From an uncultured Amphritea sp. (lineage in GTDB: Bacteria; Pseudomonadota; Gammaproteobacteria; Pseudomonadales; Balneatricaceae), in the NCBI RefSeq assembly GCF_937127095.1, contig NZ_CAKZLP010000081.1:1-40390 (forward strand): 40,390 nt of DNA, in the 5' to 3' direction. The translations under genes and the position numbers were made by a program. Below are positions 17,127-24,762 of the stretch, piece after piece (the first letter of the stretch is position 1; each line of letters begins with the position of its first letter). The notes under the pieces were generated by a model. The model saw only the letters and a program-made list of their open reading frames with translations, had not been told where the DNA came from and ran no database searches.

Positions 17127-17282
17127 ATGAAGAAAATTCGCAGTATTGAAGATGTTTCGATTATCACCGCCTATGTGCTTACTTTGCATGACGTAAGTGC
17201 AATAGATCAAATGGACTCAGGAAGAGGTGATATCCGAGATGTATTATTGGTCATCGCTTTCACTGAAATGGATGCTGAGTGA
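17127..17282 (+). CDS. small protein of 51 residues, coupled to the EamA transporter
   Basis: ATG at 17127 with AAGGA 7 bases upstream; the product is acidic (MKKIRSIEDVSIITAYVLTL, then a GRGDIRDVLLVIAF segment and an EMDAE end) without a signal peptide. Its TGA stop overlaps the ATG of the exporter gene (TGATG), so the two are translationally coupled. I do not recognise a family. A regulator or accessory subunit is possible but unproved. Confidence 0.6.
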   Translation: MKKIRSIEDVSIITAYVLTLHDVSAIDQMDSGRGDIRDVLLVIAFTEMDAE

Positions 17283-18193
17283 TGACTTCAAGCACTCGAT
17301 CACTTACTTGGTTCAGAGGAAAACTGAGTTTCCCGCTCACCGAGATGCTGCTGTTGTTGGTAGCCATCTTCTGGGGCTCCAGCTACGGCATCACTAAAAG
17401 TGCGCTGGTGTTTTCCAGTGTCTTTATGTTTATGGCAATCCGGTTTTTGCTGACCTTTGCTCTTTTGATTTTTCCTATGGTGAGGGATTTTCGTGCTAAC
17501 CGAAACGCAGATTGGAAAGTTGCCATTCCTTCTGGGGTTATTCTGTTTGCGATATTTTGTTGTGAGATCGTAGGTATATCTAAAACGACGGCGACAAATG
17601 CAGCTTTCTTAATTAGCTTGTCGGTGATTCTCACAGCATTCATGGAGGTCGTGGTTAATAGAAAACGACTGGACAGGTACTATCTGCTGCTCTCTGTTTT
17701 CAGTGTAATGGGTGTTTATCTGCTCACATATAGTGGTCAGCTAACCCTGGCACTGAATCAGGGGGACTGGCTAATTCTGGCGGCGGCACTACTTCGAGCG
17801 CTGATGGTTACAATGACAAAACAACTTACACTAAGTAAACAGATTACAACACTGAGTCTGACTTCTCTCCAGTCAATGGTAGTCGGCTTGGGAGCAATAT
17901 TATTACTTATCACACAGACTGACTTTAAAGTGTCTGATATTCCTACAGACATCTCTTTTTGGTGGATGACTATATATCTGGTGGCATTCTGTACACTGTT
18001 TGCTTTCTTTGTACAAAACTATGCTGTTCGTAAAATTTCCCCAACAAAAGTGTCATTGTTGATGGGGAGTGAGCCGGTATTTGGAGCATTGTTCGCATAT
18101 CTGTGGCTCGATGAAGCGATGAATCTCATACAATTCACTGGAGCTATAGCGATATTGTGTAGTGTCTACCTTGCCTCTATAAGGTCAGCTTGA
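17282..18193 (+). CDS. EamA-domain (DMT superfamily) membrane transporter
   Basis: The 303-residue protein has about ten membrane helices in two EamA repeats, typical of drug/metabolite exporters. The first repeat opens LLLVAIFWGSSYGITKSALV; the end of the second has TKVSLLMGSEPVFGALFAYLWLDE in two adjoining segments, a hallmark of the family. Substrate unknown (amino acids, metabolites or drugs in related proteins). The ATG at 17282 overlaps the preceding stop; a GTG one codon earlier is also possible. Likely controlled by the divergent LysR regulator. Confidence 0.9.
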   Translation: MTSSTRSLTWFRGKLSFPLTEMLLLLVAIFWGSSYGITKSALVFSSVFMFMAIRFLLTFALLIFPMVRDFRANRNADWKVAIPSGVILFAIFCCEIVGISKTTATNAAFLISLSVILTAFMEVVVNRKRLDRYYLLLSVFSVMGVYLLTYSGQLTLALNQGDWLILAAALLRALMVTMTKQLTLSKQITTLSLTSLQSMVVGLGAILLLITQTDFKVSDIPTDISFWWMTIYLVAFCTLFAFFVQNYAVRKISPTKVSLLMGSEPVFGALFAYLWLDEAMNLIQFTGAIAILCSVYLASIRSA

Positions 18194-18216
18194 CCGCTTT
18201 TAAATTGAGTACAGCA

Positions 18217-18246
18217 AAAAGGCCGCTCATTACTGAGCGGCCTTTT
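18217..18246. terminator. bidirectional terminator between EamA and gcvP
   Basis: AAAAGGCCGCTCA / TGAGCGGCCTTTT, 13-bp stem with loop TTAC. One base differs from the hairpin at 15983-16012 across 32 bases. Confidence 0.92.
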
Positions 18247-18273
18247 ACGTTTTTAGCTTAGCCTAATATCAAA

Positions 18274-21180
18274 CTACTCTTGCGAATAGCTCTCAATCGA
18301 TGGGCAGGCGCAGAACAGGTTCCGGTCGCCGTAGACGTTGTCGATACGGTTGACGGTTGGCCAGAACTTGTTGGCTTTAACAGATGCCAGTGGGAAGGCA
18401 CCCAGTACCGGAGAGTAGGGGCGATCCCAGTTGGGATCGATCAGGTCTTCCAGAGTGTGTGGCGCGCCTTTCAGCGGGTTCTTTTCTGCATCGAGAATAC
18501 CGGCTTCAACATCGGCGATCTCCTGGCGGATGGTGGCCATCGCTTCGATGAAACGGTCGAGTTCGGCCAGCGGCTCGGACTCGGTTGGCTCGATCATCAG
18601 GGTGCCTGCCACCGGGAAGGACATGGTCGGTGCGTGGAAACCATAATCCATCAGACGCTTGGCAACATCCTCTTCCGAGATACCGGTGCGCTCTTTTAGC
18701 GGGCGCAGGTCGATGATGCATTCGTGGGCCACTTTATCGTTACGACCGGTGTAGAGCACCGGGTAGTGTTCACCCAGTTTCTTCGCCATGTAGTTGGCGT
18801 TCAGAATCGCGACTTCCGTGGCTTTACGCAGACCCGGCTGACCCATCAGGGCGATATAGACCCAGGTGATCGGCAGGATGCTGGCGCTACCCCAGGGAGC
18901 AGCAGATACGGCACCGTTGTCTGCGTTCGGGCCATCAATTTTCTGTACCGGGTGGTTGGCCACAAACGGTGCCAGGTGCGCTTTAACACCGATAGGACCC
19001 ATACCCGGGCCGCCGCCACCGTGAGGGATGCAGAAGGTTTTATGCAGGTTAAGGTGGGACACGTCCGCGCCTATTTCGCCCGGCTGGCTGATTGCCACCT
19101 GTGCGTTCATGTTGGCACCATCCATATACACCTGACCGCCATGCTGGTGGATGATTTCGCAGATCTCGCGGATGCTCTCTTCATAGACGCCGTGGGTCGA
19201 TGGGTAGGTGATCATCAGGCAGGCGAGGTTGTCGGCATGCAGTGCTGCTTTGGCCCGCATATCGCTCATATCAACGTTGCCTTTATCATCACAGCTGACG
19301 ATCACCACTTTCATATCGGCCAGTGCCGCAGAGGCCGGGTTAGTCCCGTGCGCCGAGCTTGGGATCAGGCAGATATTGCGATGATCATCGCCGTTGGCGA
19401 TATGGAAGTTGCGGATCGCCAGCAGACCCGCATATTCACCCTGAGCGCCGGAGTTGGGCTGCATGCAGATCGCGTCGAAACCGGTGATCGCTATCAGCAT
19501 CTTTTCCAGGGAGTTGATCATCTCGCTGTAACCAGCGGCCTGATCAATCGGTGCGAACGGGTGCAGGTTAGCAAACTCAGGCCAGCTGACCGGAATCATC
19601 TCGGCCGTGGCGTTCAGCTTCATGGTGCAGGAGCCCAGCGCGATCATCGCATGGGTGAGGGAGATATCTTTGTTTTCCAGACGCTTCAGGTAGCGCAGCA
19701 TCTCGGTCTCACTGTGGTGAGTGTTGAAGACCGGATGGGTCAGAATTGCAGAGGTGCGCACCAGTTCCGCCGGGATCGATGCTGAACCGTTTGCCACCAG
19801 TTGTGCATCAATGGCTTCTATCTCCAGACCGTGTTCAGCACCGAGAACCGCCAGCCACAGGTCGAGAATATCTTTACGGTCAGTTTTTTCGTCACAGGTG
19901 ATACCCAGCTGATCGTTACCGACTTTACGCAGGTTAATACCCAGTGTCAGCGCCGCTTCATAGGCAGTGTCACGCTGATCACCCAGATTCAGGGTGATGG
20001 TATCGAACCAGTGACTGTTCACCAGCTGAATGCCTTTAGCCTGCAGGCCGGTGGCCAGAATATCGGCCATCCGGTGGATGCGACTCGCGATGGTTTTCAG
20101 ACCTTCCGGGCCGTGATAGGTGGCATAGAAGCCCGCCATATTGGCTAGAAGTACCTGAGCAGTACAGATGTTAGAGGTGGCTTTCTCGCGGCGGATATGT
20201 TGCTCGCGGGTTTGCATCGCCATCCGTAGCGCCTGATTGCCACGGCTGTCGATAGAGACACCGATAATGCGCCCAGGGACCGAGCGTTTATATTCATCAC
20301 GGGTGGCAAAGTAGGCCGCGTGTGGGCCACCAAAGCCCATCGGCACACCAAAACGCTGGGCGGAACCGAATACAACATCAGCCCCCAGTTCCCCCGGTGA
20401 CTTGAGCATCACCAGACTCATAATATCGGCCGCGGCACAGAACAGCGCATTCTTTGCGTGAGCCTTTTCTATTAGTTCAGACGGGTCTTTCACATGGCCG
20501 TAGGTGCCCGGGTACTGCGCGATCACACCGAACGGTTCATGCTGATCGATCAGGCTATCCAGATCCCCAACGATCACTTCATAGCCCAACGGCTCCGCAC
20601 GGGTTTGGATAACGCTGATATTTTGCGGATGCAGGTTTTCATCGACCAGAAAGATGTTGGCTTTACGCGCCTTGGACATCCGCTTACACAGGGTCATCGC
20701 TTCTGCCGCCGCAGTAGCTTCATCCAGCAGGGAGGCGTTGGCCAGATCCAGACCAGTGAGATCAAGCACCATCTGCTGGTAGTTCAGCAGGGATTCCAGG
20801 CGGCCCTGAGCCACTTCAGGTTGATATGGGGTGTAGGCGGTATACCAGCCGGGGTTTTCCAGAACATTGCGCAGGATAACATTGGGCACGATGGTGTCGG
20901 TGTAGCCCATACCGATCATGGAGCGGTTGATCAAGTTCTTCGAGGCGATCTGTTTTAGCTCCGCCAGAACATCTTCTTCGGTACGGCAGGTGTCCAGGTT
21001 GATCGGCTGCGGCAGTTGAATGCTGCCGGGTACGGTCTGTTCTATCAGCTGATCGAGGGATTCCAGTCCCAGTTCCGCCAGCATCGACAGTTGTTCTGTG
21101 GGGTTTGGGCCGATATGACGACCGATAAATGCATCAGTCTGTTCCAGCTGTGCCAGGGATTGGATGTTATCTGCGCTCAT
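18274..21180 (-). CDS. gcvP: GcvP, glycine dehydrogenase (decarboxylating), P protein
   Basis: GcvP is the PLP-dependent subunit that decarboxylates glycine and passes the aminomethyl group to the lipoyl arm of GcvH. At 968 residues it matches the fused single-chain bacterial form (957 in Escherichia coli). The two halves are clear: the N half has RHIGP, MIGMGYTDT and GSAQRFGVPMGFGGPHAAYF; the C half has TMKLNATAEM and the PLP site LNLHKTFCIPHGGGGPGMGP with Lys714. AGGA lies 8 bases before the ATG. gcvT and gcvH are not adjacent. I looked for glycine-riboswitch signatures in the leader and saw none. Confidence 0.97.
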   Translation of the reverse strand: MSADNIQSLAQLEQTDAFIGRHIGPNPTEQLSMLAELGLESLDQLIEQTVPGSIQLPQPINLDTCRTEEDVLAELKQIASKNLINRSMIGMGYTDTIVPNVILRNVLENPGWYTAYTPYQPEVAQGRLESLLNYQQMVLDLTGLDLANASLLDEATAAAEAMTLCKRMSKARKANIFLVDENLHPQNISVIQTRAEPLGYEVIVGDLDSLIDQHEPFGVIAQYPGTYGHVKDPSELIEKAHAKNALFCAAADIMSLVMLKSPGELGADVVFGSAQRFGVPMGFGGPHAAYFATRDEYKRSVPGRIIGVSIDSRGNQALRMAMQTREQHIRREKATSNICTAQVLLANMAGFYATYHGPEGLKTIASRIHRMADILATGLQAKGIQLVNSHWFDTITLNLGDQRDTAYEAALTLGINLRKVGNDQLGITCDEKTDRKDILDLWLAVLGAEHGLEIEAIDAQLVANGSASIPAELVRTSAILTHPVFNTHHSETEMLRYLKRLENKDISLTHAMIALGSCTMKLNATAEMIPVSWPEFANLHPFAPIDQAAGYSEMINSLEKMLIAITGFDAICMQPNSGAQGEYAGLLAIRNFHIANGDDHRNICLIPSSAHGTNPASAALADMKVVIVSCDDKGNVDMSDMRAKAALHADNLACLMITYPSTHGVYEESIREICEIIHQHGGQVYMDGANMNAQVAISQPGEIGADVSHLNLHKTFCIPHGGGGPGMGPIGVKAHLAPFVANHPVQKIDGPNADNGAVSAAPWGSASILPITWVYIALMGQPGLRKATEVAILNANYMAKKLGEHYPVLYTGRNDKVAHECIIDLRPLKERTGISEEDVAKRLMDYGFHAPTMSFPVAGTLMIEPTESEPLAELDRFIEAMATIRQEIADVEAGILDAEKNPLKGAPHTLEDLIDPNWDRPYSPVLGAFPLASVKANKFWPTVNRIDNVYGDRNLFCACPSIESYSQE

Positions 21181-21568
21181 GGTGTGTGTCCTGCGAAGAT
21201 CAAAATTGAAAGTGGGTATGTAAGTAAAAAGTTCAAAACGTGCATGGAGGCTTCTGGCAGAGCTTTTATTTAGCTAACTGAGCTTTTTATTTGGCTTAAC
21301 CGCCCCTCTGATTGGGTCGCGTATCATACTGCTTTTTAGTGCGTTGATGTATTAAAAAATAGTCGATATTCCATTATTGGAAACAGATGTGCTTATAGTG
21401 TCGGGTCTGTTACTACGTCAGAACGGCAACATAAGTGCGGCAATATGCCGCGCCCTGATGCGACATCCTGTCACACCCCAGAGATGGTCGGTGAATTTAC
21501 AATGGAGCTTAATTTTTATGCCCTGTTTACATGACCTGCTTATATCTGTCTCTGCTAAGGAACGCCGT
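21181..21568. promoter_or_regulatory. shared intergenic region of gcvP and oprC with two dyads
   Basis: This 388-base gap must hold the promoters of the divergent gcvP and copper-receptor genes. Two symmetrical elements lie about 95-130 bases before the receptor start: GCGGCA-ATA-TGCCGC (21437-21451, perfect) and TGCGACA-TCC-TGTCACA (21459-21475, one mismatch). The second is a plausible repressor site for the receptor. No riboswitch or tRNA is seen. Confidence 0.5.
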
Positions 21569-23602
21569 ATGATTAAAACAACTCTGTCGCTGGCAATTGC
21601 CACGATTATTTCTGCTCCGGTGTATGCCGGTCATGATGATAAAACACTGGTGATTGAGATCACTTCAGGTCTGCCGCAGGTAGAGAATACCCTGAAGAGT
21701 GAAACTTCTGCAGTACAGGCTTCTCCGACCACCGATGGTGGTGAGTTGTTGCAGAGCCTCAGTGGTGTTTCGGGTATCCGTATGGGGGGGCGGTCGATCG
21801 ATCCGGTAATCCGTGGTCAGAGCCAGACCCAGCTCAATATTCTGTTGGATGGGGCGTACGTTCATGGTGGCTGTCCCAACCGGATGGACCCGCCAACCTC
21901 GTACAGTAATGTCGATAGCTATGACAGTGTCACTGTGATCAAGGGCAATCGCACCGTTGTTTATGGTGGGGGCGGTTCCGGTGGTACGGTGTTGTTTGAA
22001 CGGGACTGGCCGCAGTTTGATGAGAAAGGTTATAGCGGCGAACTGAGTGCCAGCTATCAGGGCAACAGTGACCGCTATGAACTGGGGGCCGATGTCGCTG
22101 CAGGGTCTGATAAGGGCTATATCCGCGTAATTGGCCACAAAACTGAAGCCGATAACTATGAAGACGGTGACGGTAATGAGGTGCGCTCATCTTTTGAAAG
22201 CCTGTCTAAATCACTCTTGGTGGGTTATCGGCTAACTGACACGACCACTCTTGAAGCCAGCTATGAAAAGCAGGAAGAGGATGATGTCCTGTTTGCCGGG
22301 GCGGGGATGGACTCTCCCTATGCGGATGCCGACACCACCCGGTTGAAACTGACCCATGAGTTTGAGCAGGGTGCATTGCAACAGATGCAGCTGGAACTGT
22401 ATAAGTCAGATGTTAAGCACAACATGGATAACTACAGCCTGCGTCCGTCAGGAATGATGAAGATGCAGGCACCATCCACCTCTGACACCGAGGGGCTACG
22501 ACTGATATTTGATGCCCGAGCCGCTGATATCGACTGGACCTTCGGCGCGGATATGCAAAATAACGAGCGTAATGCCGAGTTGCAGAATGCGGCGGGTGTT
22601 GTGCAGCGGATTATGTGGCCAGGTGCGGAGATTAAGCAGACCGGCGTGTTTGCTGAGGGTGAAAAAGTGCTGGGGGCCGATGATATTGTCAAAGGTGGCC
22701 TGCGTTATGATTTGATCAAAGCACAAGCCACCCGCAGAGATGAAACGGCGGGCATGCCAGTCTATAGCTCGGATGATATCTGGCAAATGGCGGGAGCACC
22801 GGCGGGCGCAGGGGAGGAGCGTACCGAGCACAATGTGGGTGGTTTTGCCAGTTGGACCCACCGTCTGAATGATCAGTACAGTGTCGAAAGTACGCTGTCA
22901 CGCAGCGTGCGTACGGCGGATGCCACTGAGCGTTATATGGCGCGCTTTACCATGACCGGTGACTGGATCGGTAATCCGGAACTGGCCCCCGAGAAACATC
23001 ATCAGCTGGAGGTGAGTCTGCAGGGCAATCTGGAGTCTGTAAACTGGTCAGCAACCGGCTGGTATAACCGGGTAAACGATTACATTCTGCGTCAGACAGT
23101 GACTGCGGGAATGAAAAATCGTGACATCTATCGCAATGTTGAAGCGGAACTTTACGGTGCTGAACTGGAAGCCGCATACCCGCTGAATGCCAACTGGCAA
23201 CTGGGCAGCTCACTTGCCTGGACGGTGGGTAATAATCTGGATGATGACACGCCACTGTCTCGTATCGCGCCACTTGAGCTGAACAGCTCGCTGGACTATC
23301 AGAAAGAGCGTCTGCAAATGGGGGTAGAGTGGCAACTGGTCTCCAGCCAGAAAGATATCTGTCTCAGTGGTGCTGCCAACTGCGGTGGTCAGGATGTGCG
23401 CAAAACCCCGGGCTATGGCATTGTTAATATGCATGCTCAGTATGAGTTTGAGAGTGGTTTAAGCCTGATCGCCGGTGTGGATAATCTGATGGATAAAGCC
23501 TATACCGTGCATGAAAGCCGGGGAGATGTGACCACCGGCACCAGCTATCAGGTGACTGAGCCAGGCCGCAGCGCCTGGATCCGGGTAACGCAGTCGTTCT
23601 GA
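21569..23602 (+). CDS. oprC: OprC-like TonB-dependent outer-membrane copper receptor
   Basis: The 677-residue protein has a signal peptide (cleavage after VYA, residue 20), a plug domain (about 45-180) and a 22-strand barrel ending in an aromatic residue (RVTQSF). The plug carries HGGCPNRMDPPTSY, which includes the CxxxM copper-binding motif (Cys102, Met106) described for Pseudomonas OprC, and VYGGGGSGGTVLFERD. The start at 21569 is chosen because AAGGA lies 8 bases upstream and a proper signal peptide follows; the frame is open further upstream but without support. The receptor should import copper with TonB-ExbBD energy. It ends in a good terminator, so is probably a single-gene unit. Confidence 0.88.
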   Translation: MIKTTLSLAIATIISAPVYAGHDDKTLVIEITSGLPQVENTLKSETSAVQASPTTDGGELLQSLSGVSGIRMGGRSIDPVIRGQSQTQLNILLDGAYVHGGCPNRMDPPTSYSNVDSYDSVTVIKGNRTVVYGGGGSGGTVLFERDWPQFDEKGYSGELSASYQGNSDRYELGADVAAGSDKGYIRVIGHKTEADNYEDGDGNEVRSSFESLSKSLLVGYRLTDTTTLEASYEKQEEDDVLFAGAGMDSPYADADTTRLKLTHEFEQGALQQMQLELYKSDVKHNMDNYSLRPSGMMKMQAPSTSDTEGLRLIFDARAADIDWTFGADMQNNERNAELQNAAGVVQRIMWPGAEIKQTGVFAEGEKVLGADDIVKGGLRYDLIKAQATRRDETAGMPVYSSDDIWQMAGAPAGAGEERTEHNVGGFASWTHRLNDQYSVESTLSRSVRTADATERYMARFTMTGDWIGNPELAPEKHHQLEVSLQGNLESVNWSATGWYNRVNDYILRQTVTAGMKNRDIYRNVEAELYGAELEAAYPLNANWQLGSSLAWTVGNNLDDDTPLSRIAPLELNSSLDYQKERLQMGVEWQLVSSQKDICLSGAANCGGQDVRKTPGYGIVNMHAQYEFESGLSLIAGVDNLMDKAYTVHESRGDVTTGTSYQVTEPGRSAWIRVTQSF

Positions 23603-23629
23603 TCGCTTTGAATTTTTCCCTTAAGTATT

Positions 23630-23655
23630 GCCGGGTCTTTTGACCCGGCTTTTTT
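23630..23655 (+). terminator. intrinsic terminator of oprC
   Basis: GCCGGGTC / GACCCGGC stem of 8 bp, loop TTTT, followed by T6. Confidence 0.92.
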
Positions 23656-23710
23656 ATATCCTGGATATGAGATTAGGAGCTGTTTCACCTGAGATTAAGA
23701 GCAAGCGTGT

Positions 23711-23803
23711 TTACCACAGTGCACAAAGGGCATACTAAGGACACAGAGAGCGCTGAGTAAAGTTTTTGTCAGAGTGGTTTTTACTCTGTGTTCTCGATGG
23801 TGA
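23711..23803. repeat. dispersed repeat, copy 4, with inverted end
   Basis: TTACCACAGTGCACAAAGGG and CATACTAAGGACACAGAGAG form the left arm; TTTTTACTCTGTGTTCTCGA then TGGTGA form an imperfect complementary right arm. It is the most complete two-armed copy with the core of the repeats at 2225, 10872 and 14034. Confidence 0.65.
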
Positions 23804-23844
23804 GTGTGTGAAGGTGTTAGACGTGTGAATGAATGAGAAACCGT

Positions 23845-24660
23845 TCAATAGCAGCCAAGGGCCTGCCTTTCGCGGGTAATCAGTGTAAGCCAGTCTTGTG
23901 TGGAGAGCCCTTTCAACTGATGATTTACACCGGTAAGCGATACTTGACGAGCTGCTGGGTACTGTCTGAGGTAGTCGGTCTGATGCTGTATTGTCACCTC
24001 GCTATCTCTATCGCCTGTGATATGTAGTTGCTTCAGACTGTGCTGGCTGTTGGGTAAGTGTGCTGGGTTGACCGAGTCGTACAGGGGAGAGTAACCATGA
24101 GCGGATGTCCAGCTATCGGTATCCAGTGGTGCCGCCAGCGTGATCAGTCCGGTGACCAGTGATGAACGCTGGGCGATGATTGTTGCCAACACACCGCCGC
24201 CGCTATGGCCAACCAGAATCACCTGTTTGTCACCGGCTAATGAATCTATGATCTCTTTAAGACTGTCAGCGACGGTGTCAGAGTAGCGTCCAAAGGTCCA
24301 TTGATGGGGCGAGCAGTTGCGGCCGTTTTGCAGGCCAAAGTAGCAGGGTCGTCCCAGCCACACAGCATTATTTTTGTCCTGTCGGGCCAGTTGTAACAGG
24401 GGGTTTTTAATACCGGTGGGGTTGGCAGCAATACGCGAGCCTTGGTCCACAAACGGAATGCCGTCACCCTCCAGATAGACTGTTAAACAGCGCCGGTTTG
24501 AGGTGCTGTTCTCCGGTACCGCAAGCCAGTGTTCGAAGTGGGTGGAGCTGACCTGTTGAAAGTGAAAGCCCTGAGGTGGGTTAAGGGCTGGATCTGGTTT
24601 TACCGGTTGTTGCTGGCAGCCGCAGAGTATAAACGCAAACAGGGAGATACCTTTTAACAG
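23845..24660 (-). CDS. alpha/beta-hydrolase lipoprotein with non-standard start codon
   Basis: The reading frame encodes an alpha/beta hydrolase: TVYLEGDGIPFVDQGSR, WLGRPCYFGL, the nucleophile elbow VGHSGGG, and late acid/histidine candidates in TGDRDSE and GVNHQLKG. The family normally starts with a lipoprotein signal, and the frame does continue upstream of a GTG at 24450 into LLKGISLFAFILCGCQQQ, a lipobox with Cys15 when counted from the CTG at 24660. Between 24451 and 24762 this frame contains no ATG, GTG or TTG, so translation must begin at CTG (24660 or 24708), ATA or ATT, or the gene is damaged or mis-sequenced. AGGGAG lies just before 24660 inside a hairpin arm. Substrate unknown; probably an outer-membrane-attached esterase. 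Confidence 0.75.
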   Translation of the reverse strand: MLKGISLFAFILCGCQQQPVKPDPALNPPQGFHFQQVSSTHFEHWLAVPENSTSNRRCLTVYLEGDGIPFVDQGSRIAANPTGIKNPLLQLARQDKNNAVWLGRPCYFGLQNGRNCSPHQWTFGRYSDTVADSLKEIIDSLAGDKQVILVGHSGGGVLATIIAQRSSLVTGLITLAAPLDTDSWTSAHGYSPLYDSVNPAHLPNSQHSLKQLHITGDRDSEVTIQHQTDYLRQYPAARQVSLTGVNHQLKGLSTQDWLTLITRERQALGCY

Positions 24661-24670
24661 TATCTCCCTG
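24640..24670. repeat. perfect 11-bp inverted repeat over the hydrolase start
   Basis: CAGGGAGATAC (24640-24650) and GTATCTCCCTG (24660-24670) are exact complements with a 9-base loop. In the minus-strand transcript the hairpin would cover the AGGGAG ribosome site and the likely start codon of the hydrolase, so it may control translation. Confidence 0.7.
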
Positions 24671-24720
24671 TGGTTGCACTTTGCTTTTAGTAGAGCAAAT
24701 CGTTTCAGAATATCTCTCTG

Positions 24721-24756
24721 CTTATTTAAGAGCTTATTTAAGAGCTTTTTTAAGAG
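24721..24756. repeat. three 12-bp tandem repeats
   Basis: CTTATTTAAGAG twice, then CTTTTTTAAGAG, directly behind the stop of the VWA autotransporter gene. Read in the hydrolase frame they give K-L-L-N units. The 12-bp length keeps frame and suggests slippage expansion. Confidence 0.8.
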
Positions 24757-24762
24757 CTTTGA

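Noticed and set aside
18724..19785. 353-codon open frame antisense to gcvP
   Set aside because: It lies wholly within the well-conserved gcvP gene, its product has no recognisable domain, and it has the composition of a shadow frame.
21181..21300. Glycine riboswitch ahead of gcvP
   Set aside because: I looked for the conserved aptamer segments on the minus strand of the leader and did not see them.
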